Shown here in pieces: positions 37,095 to 45,982 of a stretch of 64,000 nt of DNA. The notes below the pieces were generated by a model. That model saw only the letters and a list, made by a program, of their open reading frames with translations, was not told the origin of the DNA and did no database searches. The stretch spans positions 326,072-390,071 of the forward strand of contig NZ_OMPQ01000009.1 of the NCBI RefSeq assembly GCF_900313025.1, read 5' to 3'. Origin of the DNA: Pseudophaeobacter sp. EL27. GTDB lineage: Bacteria; Pseudomonadota; Alphaproteobacteria; Rhodobacterales; Rhodobacteraceae. How positions within the stretch are numbered: the stretch's first letter is position 1; every line of letters begins with the position of its first letter. The position numbers were made by a program, and so were the translations under genes.

Positions 37095-38264
37095 CTAAGG
37101 CTTTTGATTTTCCTCAAACCAGGGGGCGATCCTGTTCTCGACATAGCTCCAAACAGCAGGCGCACCACGGGTGACCTTGACACCAACACGTGACTGCACC
37201 TGCTCAAAGCTGACATCATACTCCAGCCAGCTGCCGCCACCATTGAGAAGGTTCAACAATACGGGCTGCACCCGATCAATGGCCTTGGCAAAGACGGCAT
37301 CCGGGCTGCGCGCGGCCTCAAACTCATCCCAAAGCGTGCGGAACTCTTCCGACTGTGGCGCCGGCAACAGGCCAAACAGGCGATCGGCGGCGGCCTGTTC
37401 CAGCGCTTCCTGAGCCTGCTGGGCCTGGGGGGATTGCGTGCCGTGAATGGGGGCATCCCCTGCGTCCACTTCGACGATATCATGCAGGAGCAACATGTTA
37501 ATAACACGCGAGATGTTTATCTCAGCTTTTGCATGTTCAGACAGGATCCAGCCATACAGCATAATATGCCAGCTGTGCTCAGCCGAGTTTTCAGGCCGGG
37601 TTCCATCGCCGATCCAGGTTGCGCGCAACACGGTTTTGAGCGCGTCAGCTTCGTTGAGGAAAGGCAGCCGTTGGGTCAGGGCGCTGCAATCCTTGTCTGT
37701 GGCCTCACCCAGCACGGACAGGGCGTGATGATAGGCCTCTGGGAGGCCCTGTTCCAGTGCTGCGGCCCGGCCACCAAACAGGTTGCCGTGTACCACCTCG
37801 ATGTGATCCGGCAGCGGTGAAGCGCCGTAGAGCGTTTGAAAAATCGGCTGACAGTGATCCAGATGTTTGGCAAAACGTGCATCCGGCGATTCGGCTTGTT
37901 CGAATTCATGCCAGAGCGCCAGGAGCTCAGCGCCCTGATCGCTGGGCAAAAGCCCAAACAGCCGGCTGGCTGCGGCTTGTTCTGCTTGCGCCACGGCCTG
38001 CCAATCGACATCTGCATCAATAGGATGGTCTCCGGCGTCGATTTCAACCAGATCGTGCAGCAAAAGCATTTGAATGACGCGGGTAATCGTGACCTCAGGC
38101 CCGGCAAAGGGCGCCAGAACCAGGGCATATAGTGCTAGATGCCAGCTGTGTTCAGCCGAGTTCTCTCGCCGTGAACAGTCCAGGATCAGGTTTTGACGTT
38201 CTATCCGACGCAGCCTGTCAGCTTCCAACAAAAAGGCAAATTGCGCCTCGAGGCGTTGGTTCAT
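37095..38264 (-). CDS. Tandem HD-domain phosphohydrolase-like protein
   Basis: A 389-residue protein made of two similar HD domains. The first has RRENSAEHSWHLALYALVL and LLLHDLVEIDAGDHP; the second has RPENSAEHSWHIMLYGWIL and MLLLHDIVEVDAGDAP. Each keeps the metal-binding H...HD pattern and a similar tail (ASRLFGLLP, ADRLFGLLPAPQ). Single-domain relatives of the HDDC2/YfbR kind (about 190 residues) cleave 5'-nucleotides, so this looks like a fusion of two. The start overlaps the upstream small gene's stop by four bases (ATGA). Confidence 0.85.
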   Translation of the reverse strand: MNQRLEAQFAFLLEADRLRRIERQNLILDCSRRENSAEHSWHLALYALVLAPFAGPEVTITRVIQMLLLHDLVEIDAGDHPIDADVDWQAVAQAEQAAASRLFGLLPSDQGAELLALWHEFEQAESPDARFAKHLDHCQPIFQTLYGASPLPDHIEVVHGNLFGGRAAALEQGLPEAYHHALSVLGEATDKDCSALTQRLPFLNEADALKTVLRATWIGDGTRPENSAEHSWHIMLYGWILSEHAKAEINISRVINMLLLHDIVEVDAGDAPIHGTQSPQAQQAQEALEQAAADRLFGLLPAPQSEEFRTLWDEFEAARSPDAVFAKAIDRVQPVLLNLLNGGGSWLEYDVSFEQVQSRVGVKVTRGAPAVWSYVENRIAPWFEENQKP

Positions 38265-38503
38265 TTTTGGACTTTCTCTTCCAGTTCACTTTGTACCCGA
38301 GCCAGCTTTTCTGCAATGAAATCGCGGGCTTTGCGTTCTGCAAGCCGAACGCGAATTTCTGTCAAAAAGGCTTCTTCCAAAGATTGAGAGGCTGCCCCAA
38401 GTACTTGGGCAACCTCCATATAAAACCGATCTTCACCAATGGCGTCCTGGACTTTGATCGTATCGATAGCCAGTTTCTCGCCCAGCTTTTCGATGGTTCC
38501 CAT
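38261..38503 (-). CDS. Small helical protein, function unknown
   Basis: An 80-residue, almost fully helical, highly charged protein (MGTIEKLGEKLAIDTIKVQ to RDFIAEKLARVQSELEEKVQ) with coiled-coil character in the C-terminal half and no export signal. I do not recognise a family with confidence. It overlaps the hydrolase stop (TGATG) upstream and the tandem-HD gene start downstream, so all three genes should be translated together. An adaptor or partner of one of its neighbours is possible. Confidence 0.7.
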   Translation of the reverse strand: MGTIEKLGEKLAIDTIKVQDAIGEDRFYMEVAQVLGAASQSLEEAFLTEIRVRLAERKARDFIAEKLARVQSELEEKVQK

Positions 38504-39156
38504 CAGCGGGTGTTCTCTGTCAGGCGACGTTTCACATAGTCAGTGGTGTGACCCATCAAAGTGTCCATGTGATCCCCCTGGAAGAAGTGGTCGGCGCCTT
38601 CAACTTCGGTATGGGTGACGGTGATGCCTTTTTGTTCGTGCAGCTTGTTCACCAGATTGACGGTATCCGCAGGCGGTGCCACCCGGTCAGAGGTGCCGTT
38701 GATGATCAAGCCCGATGAGGGGCAGGGCGCCAGGAATGAGAAATCATACATATTGGCAGGTGGGGCCACCGAGATGAAACCAGTGATTTCGGGCCGCCGC
38801 ATCAGGAGCTGCATGCCGATCCAGGCACCAAAAGAGAAACCAGCAACCCAGCAATGCTTGGAGTTGTTGTTCATCGACTGCAGATAATCCAGTGCCGATG
38901 CCGCGTCTGACAGCTCGCCAATACCCTGATCATATTCGCCCTGCGAACGACCTACACCGCGGAAATTAAACCGCAAAACGGTAAAGCCCATGTTGTAGAA
39001 TGCATAGTGCAGGTTATAGACGACCTTATTGTTCATGGTGCCACCGAACTGCGGGTGCGGGTGCAGAACGATCGCAATTGGTGCGTCTTTTTCTTTTTGC
39101 GGGTGATAGCGGCCTTCCAGGCGGCCTTCGGGTCCGGGAAAAATGACCTCAGGCAT
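38503..39156 (-). CDS. Alpha/beta-hydrolase
   Basis: A 217-residue cytoplasmic hydrolase. I chose ATG 39156 (MPEVIFPGPEGRLEG); the frame upstream extends 21 codons without a site. Seen: VLHPHPQFGGTMNNKVV (oxyanion region), RFNFRGVGRSQGEYDQG, the nucleophile elbow AGFSFGAWIG with Ser, the acid near GTSDRVAPP and the His near GADHFFQGDH. It resembles the YqiA/YtmA-type small esterases. The substrate is unknown. It leads the three-gene coupled set on this strand and is divergent from iscR. Confidence 0.85.
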   Translation of the reverse strand: MPEVIFPGPEGRLEGRYHPQKEKDAPIAIVLHPHPQFGGTMNNKVVYNLHYAFYNMGFTVLRFNFRGVGRSQGEYDQGIGELSDAASALDYLQSMNNNSKHCWVAGFSFGAWIGMQLLMRRPEITGFISVAPPANMYDFSFLAPCPSSGLIINGTSDRVAPPADTVNLVNKLHEQKGITVTHTEVEGADHFFQGDHMDTLMGHTTDYVKRRLTENTR

Positions 39157-39205
39157 GGGTGGGTGGATCCTACTCTTATTTCTGCAGATGCTGCCGAGGG
39201 AATAC

Positions 39206-39242
39206 TTGACGAATTCCATCAGTCATCTTAGAACAATTCTAA
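39206..39242 (+). promoter_or_regulatory. iscR promoter with Irr-box-like palindrome
   Basis: TTGACG at 39206-39211 is followed at 17 bp by TAGAAC (39229-39234), a -35/-10 pair. The -10 lies inside a perfect palindrome TTAGAA-CAA-TTCTAA (39228-39242), which resembles the Irr box (ICE) of iron-responsive alphaproteobacteria. A bound regulator here would block the polymerase. Confidence 0.55.
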
Positions 39243-39347
39243 TTGCTGGCGCAGGCCATTGCATTGCACCGTCACGCTGAGATACGCACTCATGCGGGTA
39301 AGGTCAATGTTTTCGCGTCTAAACTGGATGTTTGGAGAGATGGAAAG

Positions 39348-39809
39348 ATGAAGCTTTCTACCAAAGGGCGGTATGCCATGGTCGCGCTGGCTGATATTGC
39401 GTTGCAACCTGATGGCGCATTGGTTGTGCTTGGCGATATCTCCAAACGACAGGATATCTCGCTTCCCTATCTGGAGCAGCTCTTTGTGAAGCTGCGCCGG
39501 GCCGAGCTGGTTTCTTCGGTCCGCGGCCCAGGTGGTGGATATCGTCTGGCCCGGCCGCCATCGGAAATTCGCGTTGTTGATATTCTAAGCGCCGTCGATG
39601 AAACCGTTGATGCCATGCACAAAGGCGCCGGGGCATCGGGGGCAACAAGCGGCAGTCGGGCGCAATCGCTGACCAACCGCCTGTGGGAAAGCCTGAGCGC
39701 CCATGTCTATGTGTTTTTGCACCAAACCAGACTGTCGGATGTGATTCAGAACGATCTTGCACCTTGCCCTGCTGTTCCCGGGCTGTTTTCGGTTGTCGAC
39801 GCAGAATAA
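39348..39809 (+). CDS. iscR: Rrf2-family regulator IscR (single-cysteine type)
   Basis: A 153-residue Rrf2 repressor heading the suf operon. I chose ATG 39348 (MKLSTKGRYAMVALADIAL), with GGAGAGA about seven bases upstream; the longer frame has no site. The winged helix has ISLPYLEQLFVKLRRAELV and SVRGPGGGYRLARP. The canonical three cluster-binding cysteines near 92-104 are absent; the only Cys is in LAPCPAVPG near residue 143. This matches the reported Rhodobacter IscR type that binds an Fe-S cluster with a single Cys. It probably represses suf when clusters are plentiful. Confidence 0.9.
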   Translation: MKLSTKGRYAMVALADIALQPDGALVVLGDISKRQDISLPYLEQLFVKLRRAELVSSVRGPGGGYRLARPPSEIRVVDILSAVDETVDAMHKGAGASGATSGSRAQSLTNRLWESLSAHVYVFLHQTRLSDVIQNDLAPCPAVPGLFSVVDAE

Positions 39810-39871
39810 TCCGGACACGGCGTCGCATGAAAGCGCCAGTCCTGTCCTACTTGAACGGAAAAGATGATTCC

Positions 39872-40915
39872 ATGACACGGGTTTACCTTGATCACAATGC
39901 CACCACGCCATTGGCCCCTGCGGCCCGTGCTGCGATGGTTGCGGCTATGGATCACTGCGGCAATCCCTCATCTGTTCATGCAGAAGGGCGCGCTGCCAAG
40001 GCAGTGGTTGAACGTGCCCGCGCCCAGATCGCTGCGGCCTTTGGCGCGGATGGTGCGGATATTGTTTTCACTTCTGGCTCAACCGAGGGGGCCTCGCTGG
40101 CATTGGCTGGGCGCGACCTGCATGGGGCTGCGATTGAACATGATGCCGTAAGGGCCTGGACCAAAGAGGATCTTTTGGTCTCATCCCATGGGGTGGTCGA
40201 GGTTGAGAGGCCTGAGCAAACAACCCTGCAACTGGCGAATTCCGAAACCGGCGTGCTGCAGAACCTGCCGCAGGGCCTGGCCGTGAGCGACGTGACCCAG
40301 GGCTTTGGCAAGCTGCCCATCGCCTTTAATTGGCTGGGGGTCGGCATGGCGCTGATTTCGGCCCATAAACTGGGTGGCCCCAAAGGCATTGGCGCCTTGG
40401 TGATGCCACGCGGCACCGATCTTGCGGCGCAGATCAAGGGCGGGGGGCAGGAAATGGGTCGCCGTTCCGGCACCGAAAACGTCATTGGCATCGCCGGTTT
40501 TGGCGCTGCCGCCGAAGCCGCGGCGGCGCAACTGGCCGACGGCACCTGGGAACGGGTGCAACAGCTGCGCGATCTGATGGAAGAAGCCCTTGTGGCTGGC
40601 GCTCCAGAGCTTATTTGTGTCGGCAAAGATGTTGCGCGCCTTCCGAACACCTCTTGTTTTGCGGTGCCCGGTTGGAAGGGTGAGACGCAAGTGATGCAGA
40701 TGGATCTGGCTGGCTTTGCCATCAGTGCCGGTTCTGCCTGTTCCAGCGGCAAGGTGCGTGCCAGTGCGGTGCTGACCGCGATGGGATTTGACGAAGATAC
40801 CGCCCAGGGCGCCGTGCGCGTCTCTTTGGGGGCAACAACAACAGAAGACGAGGTGCTGCGTTTTGCGCAGACCTGGCTTCAGAAACACAAGAAACATCGC
40901 GCCCGCGTGGCGTGA
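39872..40915 (+). CDS. NifS/IscS-type cysteine desulfurase, first of two
   Basis: A 347-residue PLP enzyme that takes sulfur from cysteine. I chose ATG 39872 (MTRVYLDHNATTPLAP). The PLP-lysine is in SAHKLGGPKGIGA and the persulfide Cys in SAGSACSSGKVRAS. It is shorter than class I IscS (about 400), and its mid-region is abbreviated between AIEHDAVRAW and the SETGV stretch, where an Asn of the usual NNETG is Ser. It lies between iscR and sufB. A second desulfurase, SufS, ends the operon, so two sulfur sources are built into one unit. Confidence 0.9.
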   Translation: MTRVYLDHNATTPLAPAARAAMVAAMDHCGNPSSVHAEGRAAKAVVERARAQIAAAFGADGADIVFTSGSTEGASLALAGRDLHGAAIEHDAVRAWTKEDLLVSSHGVVEVERPEQTTLQLANSETGVLQNLPQGLAVSDVTQGFGKLPIAFNWLGVGMALISAHKLGGPKGIGALVMPRGTDLAAQIKGGGQEMGRRSGTENVIGIAGFGAAAEAAAAQLADGTWERVQQLRDLMEEALVAGAPELICVGKDVARLPNTSCFAVPGWKGETQVMQMDLAGFAISAGSACSSGKVRASAVLTAMGFDEDTAQGAVRVSLGATTTEDEVLRFAQTWLQKHKKHRARVA

Positions 40916-40930
40916 GTGCAGGAGAAGAAC

Positions 40931-42451
40931 ATGGCCGCTTTGGACCAGACCCAAGTCAAGGAAGGTGTTGACCAGGAAACCGTGGATGCGGTGGCCGAGG
41001 TGAGCACATATAAATACGGCTGGGAAACCGATATCGAGATGGAATATGCCCCCAAGGGCCTGACCACCGATATCGTTCGCCTGATCTCGGAAAAGAACGA
41101 AGAGCCCGAGTGGATGCTGAACTGGCGGCTCGAGGCCTATGATCGCTGGCTGCAGAAAGAAGAGCCAAGCTGGGCCATGGTCGACTACCCGGAAATCGAT
41201 TTCCAGGACCAGTATTACTATGCCCGCCCCAAATCGATGGAAGTCAAACCCAAGTCGCTGGATGAGGTCGACCCCAAGCTGCTGGAAACCTACAAAAAGC
41301 TGGGTATCCCGTTGAAAGAGCAGATGATCCTGGCGGGCGTTGAGGGCGCCGAAGATATGCCTGCTGAGGGCCGCAAGGTTGCCGTTGACGCGGTGTTTGA
41401 CTCGGTCTCCGTTGGCACCACCTTCCAGGCTGAGCTGAAAAAGGCCGGCGTGATCTTCTGCTCCATTTCGGAAGCGATCAAAGAGCACCCCGAGCTGGTC
41501 AAAAAATACCTCGGCACCGTGGTTCCGGTCTCCGATAACTTCTATGCGACACTGAACTCGGCTGTGTTCTCGGATGGCTCCTTTGTCTACATCCCACCTG
41601 GCGTGCGCTGCCCGATGGAACTGTCGACCTATTTCCGCATAAATGCGGAAAACACCGGCCAGTTCGAACGCACCCTGATCATCGCCGACAAGGGCTCTTA
41701 TGTGAGCTACCTTGAGGGCTGTACCGCGCCGGCCCGTGACATCGCCCAGCTGCATGCGGCTGTGGTTGAAATCATCATCGAGGAAGACGCCGAGGTGAAA
41801 TACTCCACCGTGCAGAACTGGTATCCCGGTGATGAAAACGGCAAGGGCGGCATCTACAACTTTGTGACCAAACGCGCCGATTGCCGGGGCGATCGTGCCA
41901 AGATCATGTGGACCCAGGTGGAAACAGGATCAGCTGTGACCTGGAAATACCCCTCCTGCATCCTGCGCGGGGCCGAGAGCCAGGGCGAGTTCTATTCCAT
42001 CGCTATCGCCAACAACATGCAGCAGGCCGACACCGGCACCAAGATGGTGCATCTGGGGCGCGACACCAAATCTCGGATCGTGTCCAAGGGGATTTCCGCC
42101 GGCAAGGCGCAAAACACCTATCGTGGTCTGGTCTCGATGCACCCCAAGGCAAAGAACAGCCGCAATTTCACCCAATGTGACAGCTTGTTGATCGGCGACA
42201 AATGTGGCGCCCACACGGTGCCCTATATCGAGGTGAAGAATAACTCATCCCGGGTTGAGCATGAGGCGACAACATCCAAAGTGGACGATGATCAGCTGTT
42301 CTACTGCCGCCAGCGTGGCATCGGTGAAGAAGACGCGGTGGCCCTGGTGGTCAACGGCTTCTGCAAGGACGTGCTGCAGGCGCTGCCTATGGAGTTTGCC
42401 ATGGAAGCCCAGCAGTTGGTCGCCATCTCGCTGGAAGGCTCTGTTGGATAA
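40931..42451 (+). CDS. sufB: Fe-S scaffold protein SufB
   Basis: A 506-residue SufB of the SufBC2D scaffold. ATG 40931 follows AGGAGA. N-terminal [18 protein letters not shown] is family-typical. The beta-helix core carries the Cys of [22 protein letters not shown] and the stretch [17 protein letters not shown], which binds or passes sulfur. The end block [23 protein letters not shown], with Cys, contacts SufC. Length is normal. Confidence 0.97.
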   Translation: MAALDQTQVKEGVDQETVDAVAEVSTYKYGWETDIEMEYAPKGLTTDIVRLISEKNEEPEWMLNWRLEAYDRWLQKEEPSWAMVDYPEIDFQDQYYYARPKSMEVKPKSLDEVDPKLLETYKKLGIPLKEQMILAGVEGAEDMPAEGRKVAVDAVFDSVSVGTTFQAELKKAGVIFCSISEAIKEHPELVKKYLGTVVPVSDNFYATLNSAVFSDGSFVYIPPGVRCPMELSTYFRINAENTGQFERTLIIADKGSYVSYLEGCTAPARDIAQLHAAVVEIIIEEDAEVKYSTVQNWYPGDENGKGGIYNFVTKRADCRGDRAKIMWTQVETGSAVTWKYPSCILRGAESQGEFYSIAIANNMQQADTGTKMVHLGRDTKSRIVSKGISAGKAQNTYRGLVSMHPKAKNSRNFTQCDSLLIGDKCGAHTVPYIEVKNNSSRVEHEATTSKVDDDQLFYCRQRGIGEEDAVALVVNGFCKDVLQALPMEFAMEAQQLVAISLEGSVG

Positions 42452-42454
42452 TAG

Positions 42455-42769
42455 ATGTCTAAAAATGAGCGCAACAATGCACTGGTAGAGGAGTTTGCGA
42501 GGCTAGTTGAAGAAAGAAGGCGTGAAGTTTTCAAAGCTTCCGGCCTAGCACTTCTGTTTCTTGGACCACTTTTCTTTCTCGTCGCTGCTGGATTACTTGC
42601 AATGGCGGGTTTTGAAATCATTGATCCCTTTGTCTGGTTCTTGGGTCTGTTCCCAGCAACTATTTTTGGATGGTGGTTCGGGGCAAGGCCGCTCGAAAAA
42701 ACAACGAAGGTTTACGACCAAGCCATGTCAGAAGTTGTCAAAGAACTCAAAGAGAGGATTGAAGAATGA
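42455..42769 (+). CDS. Small membrane protein, function unknown, inside suf operon
   Basis: A 104-residue protein with a charged N-terminus ([20 protein letters not shown]), two hydrophobic segments ([20 protein letters not shown] and [18 protein letters not shown]) and a charged C-terminal helix. It is placed two stops after sufB (TAATAGATG). Its composition looks more AT-rich than sufB and its neighbours, which may mark recent insertion. Its stop overlaps the next start by four bases. No family is recognised. Confidence 0.7.
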   Translation: MSKNERNNALVEEFARLVEERRREVFKASGLALLFLGPLFFLVAAGLLAMAGFEIIDPFVWFLGLFPATIFGWWFGARPLEKTTKVYDQAMSEVVKELKERIEE

Positions 42770-43080
42770 TCGTCACAACCACCCCCTCTGTTGAGGGCTA
42801 TCAGATCGCTGAATACAAAGGCATCGTCGTGGGCGAGGCCATCATGGGCGCCAATGTGGTGCGCGATGTCTTTGCCTCGATCACTGATATCGTTGGTGGT
42901 CGCTCTGGTGCCTATGAGGGTAAGCTGCAAGACGCGCGTGAAACCGCGCTGGCAGAGCTGGAAGACCGGGCCCGAGAAAAAGGTGCCAATGCGGTGGTCG
43001 GCGTTGATCTCGACTATGAAGTTGTCGGCCAATCCATGCTGATGGTTTCGGCCAGCGGTACTGCGGTGGTGATCGGCTGA
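42766..43080 (+). CDS. YbjQ-family (DUF74) protein
   Basis: A 104-residue soluble protein of the YbjQ/UPF0145 family: [36 protein letters not shown] and [16 protein letters not shown] are the family blocks. Members form a small barrel and are sometimes labelled heavy-metal-binding, but the evidence is thin. Here it is translationally coupled to the small membrane protein and lies within the suf unit, which may mean a link to iron-sulfur or metal handling. Confidence 0.88.
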   Translation: MIVTTTPSVEGYQIAEYKGIVVGEAIMGANVVRDVFASITDIVGGRSGAYEGKLQDARETALAELEDRAREKGANAVVGVDLDYEVVGQSMLMVSASGTAVVIG

Positions 43081-43082
43081 AC

Positions 43083-43910
43083 ATGACTTTGGCGACCCCT
43101 CATAACATGCCTCTACGCCTGTTTTGGTGGAAAGCGGTGCCAAACTTTGGCGACGCGCTTTCGGCCATTGTGGTGGCGCATATGTGTGGTCGTGAGGTGG
43201 TGCATGTCGGCCCCGGTAAGGCAGATCTTTTTGCCATTGGGTCGATCCTGCAAATCGCCCGGCGTAAATACTCCGAGGCTAAGGTCTATGCTCAGAAACC
43301 CGTTATCTGGGGCTCAGGCTTGCTGCATGCGGTGGCGTCGCTGGAGTTTTTATCCAATGTAAACATCGCCTTGTTGCGTGGTCCTGTCACGGCCAGCCTG
43401 TTGGGGATCAAAACAGATCAGTTTGGCGATCCGGGATTACTGGTTGCCGATATCTTTGCACCGGCGCCCGCCAAGACCCACCGGATCGGATTGGTTCCCC
43501 ATCACAGCCAGATGGAAGACCCACAAATTCAGGTGCTTGCAAAGATCAGTGATGAGATCTTGCTGATTGATCCGCATCAGGACCCCGAGACTGTCTGTCA
43601 GCAAATCAGCGCCTGTCAGCATATCTATGCTGCCTCGCTGCATGGCTTGATCACAGCTGACGCCTACGGCGTTCCCTCCACCTGGGTCTCCCCAGGCGAT
43701 CAGGGACACCTGAAATACTATGACTATGCCGCCTCGATCGGGCGGCCGCTTATCTCGCCATTGGCCTGGGATCAGATCCCGGATCATGCGCGACACATCA
43801 TTCAACCGGCAGAGCTGCCATATGGTGCGGGCATTGCGCGCGCCAAGGCCGATCTGCGTAACAGTTTTCCTGCGCTTATGCGCGCTGAACAGAACACAGG
43901 AACCGCCTGA
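43083..43910 (+). CDS. Polysaccharide pyruvyl transferase-family protein
   Basis: A 275-residue protein with LFWWKAVPNFGDALSAIVV, PVIWGSGLLHAVA, GLVPHHSQMEDPQIQ and HIYAASLHGLITADAYGVPS, the usual blocks of PS_pyruv_trans proteins. These add pyruvate ketals to surface sugars. It starts 2 bp after the ybjQ-like stop and ends 34 bp before sufC. A surface-sugar enzyme in the middle of a suf operon is odd, and may be a passenger of this locus. Confidence 0.85.
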   Translation: MTLATPHNMPLRLFWWKAVPNFGDALSAIVVAHMCGREVVHVGPGKADLFAIGSILQIARRKYSEAKVYAQKPVIWGSGLLHAVASLEFLSNVNIALLRGPVTASLLGIKTDQFGDPGLLVADIFAPAPAKTHRIGLVPHHSQMEDPQIQVLAKISDEILLIDPHQDPETVCQQISACQHIYAASLHGLITADAYGVPSTWVSPGDQGHLKYYDYAASIGRPLISPLAWDQIPDHARHIIQPAELPYGAGIARAKADLRNSFPALMRAEQNTGTA

Positions 43911-43944
43911 GGGCGCGACCAAGAGATAAAGAGACGAGGAAAAA

Positions 43945-44700
43945 ATGCTCGAAATCAAAAACCTGCACGTCAAACTTGAAGACGAAGACAAGCAGATCCT
44001 GAAGGGTCTGGACCTGACTGTCGAAGCCGGCAAGGTACATGCAATCATGGGCCCCAATGGCTCTGGCAAGTCGACGCTCTCTTATGTTCTGTCAGGCCGT
44101 GATGGCTATGAGGTCACCGATGGCAGCGCCACTCTGGCGGGCGAAGACCTGCTGGATCTGGACCCCGAAGAGCGCGCCGCTCTGGGCGTCTTCCTGGCCT
44201 TTCAATACCCGGTGGAAATCCCAGGTGTTGGCAACATGACCTTCCTGCGCACTGCGGTAAATTCGCAGCGCAAAGCACGTGGTGAAGAAGAGCTGTCGGC
44301 AGCGGACTTCCTCAAAACTATCCGTGCCAAGGCCAAAGAGCTGAAGATCGACGCAGATATGTTGAAGCGTCCGGTCAATGTCGGATTCTCTGGCGGTGAG
44401 AAAAAGCGTAACGAAATCCTACAGATGGCCATGCTTGAGCCCAAGATGTGCATCCTGGATGAGACCGACTCTGGCCTTGATGTTGACGCGATGAAGCTGG
44501 TGGCCGAGGGCGTGAATGCCCTGCGCGACGAGGGTCGTGGTTTCCTGGTGATCACCCACTACCAGCGCCTGCTGGACCATATCAAACCCGATGTCGTGCA
44601 CATCTTGGCGGGTGGCAAGATCGTCAAAACCGGTGGCCCAGAGCTGGCAATGGAAGTTGAGAACAACGGCTACGCCGGTATCCTGGCGGAGGTGTCCTGA
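43945..44700 (+). CDS. sufC: Suf complex ATPase SufC
   Basis: A 251-residue ABC-type ATPase of the Fe-S scaffold. Walker A GPNGSGKSTLSYVLSG, signature GFSGGEKKRNEILQM and Walker B CILDETDSGLDVDAM are intact. It starts MLEIKNLHVKLEDEDKQIL, with a clear AGACGAGGAAA site upstream. It powers cluster assembly with SufB and SufD rather than transport. sufD begins 1 bp after the stop. Confidence 0.97.
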   Translation: MLEIKNLHVKLEDEDKQILKGLDLTVEAGKVHAIMGPNGSGKSTLSYVLSGRDGYEVTDGSATLAGEDLLDLDPEERAALGVFLAFQYPVEIPGVGNMTFLRTAVNSQRKARGEEELSAADFLKTIRAKAKELKIDADMLKRPVNVGFSGGEKKRNEILQMAMLEPKMCILDETDSGLDVDAMKLVAEGVNALRDEGRGFLVITHYQRLLDHIKPDVVHILAGGKIVKTGGPELAMEVENNGYAGILAEVS

Positions 44701-44701
44701 A

Positions 44702-45982
44702 ATGGCTCTGGCTGATTTGAAACAAAGTGCCACTGAGGCACGATTGGCGGCTCTGACGCTGCCGGAGGGCGGTTGCCTTTCGGCGGCGCGTCAGGCGGCG
44801 CTGTCGCGGGTTCAGACCATGGGTCTGCCGGGACGCCGCGATGAATATTGGAAATACACTCGCCCAGATACGCTGACAGCGGCCGAAGTGATCAAGGCCT
44901 CGGTTTTTGTCACAGATGAAGAGCCGATGTTTTCGGAATTCGATCGCCTCAAGATCGTGTTTGTGGATGGCGTCTACAATGCCGAGGCCTCGGATGATCT
45001 GAGCCTCGAAGGGGTGCAGATTGATCGGATCGCCGATATCTGCTGTCAGGACATCCACTGGGCCAAGGATCTTTATGGCGTGCTTGAGGCGCGCGGTCAG
45101 GCACCGGTCGAGCGTCCGCTCGCGGCGTTGAACACCGCTTTTGCACAGGATGGTGTTGCCATCCATGTGACGGGCAAGCCAAGCAAGCCAATCAACCTGG
45201 TCTACGTGCATTCCGACGAGGTCTCAGACGCGATCCTGCATCACGTGATCCGCGTTGAAGCAGGCGCTGAGGCCACCATTCTGGAAAACGGCCCGGCGGC
45301 CTCTCGGTTCAACAAATGTATGGAAATCGACATTGCCGACACCGGCAAGCTGCATCTGGTCCGCGCCCAAGGTCGCGACCACGAGCGTCGTGCTGCAACG
45401 CATCTGTTTGCCCGTCTTGGCACAGAATCCGTGTTCAAAAGCTTCACCCTCACGGTGAATGGTGTTCTGACCCGCAACGAGGCCGTGGTTGAGCTGTTGG
45501 GGGATGACGCCATCGCCCATATCGCCGGTGCCTGTGTGGGGGATGGCGAGTTCCATCATGATGACACGGTGTTCATCACCCATGATGCTGTGAACTGTGA
45601 AAGCCGCCAGGTTTTCAAAAAGGTTCTGCGCAATGGCGCCACTGGCGTGTTTCAGGGCAAGATCCTGGTAAAAGAGGGTGCTCAGAAAACCGATGGCTAT
45701 CAGATCAGCCAATCGCTGCTTCTGGACGATGACAGCCAGTTCCTGGCCAAGCCTGAGTTGGAAATCTACGCGGATGACGTGATCTGTTCGCATGGCTCCA
45801 CCACCGGTGCCATCGACGAAGAGGCGCTGTTCTACCTGCGTTCGCGCGGCGTTCCCGTGGAGGAAGCGACGGATCTTTTGACCCTGGCTTTCCTTGCGGA
45901 AGCGGTTGAAGAGGTCGAAGACGGTGACATCGCCGCTGCCATTGTTGCCCGCCTCGAAGGCTGGCTGTCGCGGCGTCGCTAA
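44702..45982 (+). CDS. sufD: Fe-S scaffold protein SufD
   Basis: A 426-residue SufD partner of SufB. ATG 44702 gives MALADLKQSATEARLAAL. The N-terminal helical part has GLPGRRDEYWKYTRPD; the beta-helix and the C-terminal block ICSHGSTTGAIDEEALFYLRSRGV (split here for length: His at SHGS) are characteristic. No Cys-rich site is needed in SufD. The next membrane-protein gene starts immediately after the stop. Confidence 0.95.
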   Translation: MALADLKQSATEARLAALTLPEGGCLSAARQAALSRVQTMGLPGRRDEYWKYTRPDTLTAAEVIKASVFVTDEEPMFSEFDRLKIVFVDGVYNAEASDDLSLEGVQIDRIADICCQDIHWAKDLYGVLEARGQAPVERPLAALNTAFAQDGVAIHVTGKPSKPINLVYVHSDEVSDAILHHVIRVEAGAEATILENGPAASRFNKCMEIDIADTGKLHLVRAQGRDHERRAATHLFARLGTESVFKSFTLTVNGVLTRNEAVVELLGDDAIAHIAGACVGDGEFHHDDTVFITHDAVNCESRQVFKKVLRNGATGVFQGKILVKEGAQKTDGYQISQSLLLDDDSQFLAKPELEIYADDVICSHGSTTGAIDEEALFYLRSRGVPVEEATDLLTLAFLAEAVEEVEDGDIAAAIVARLEGWLSRRR

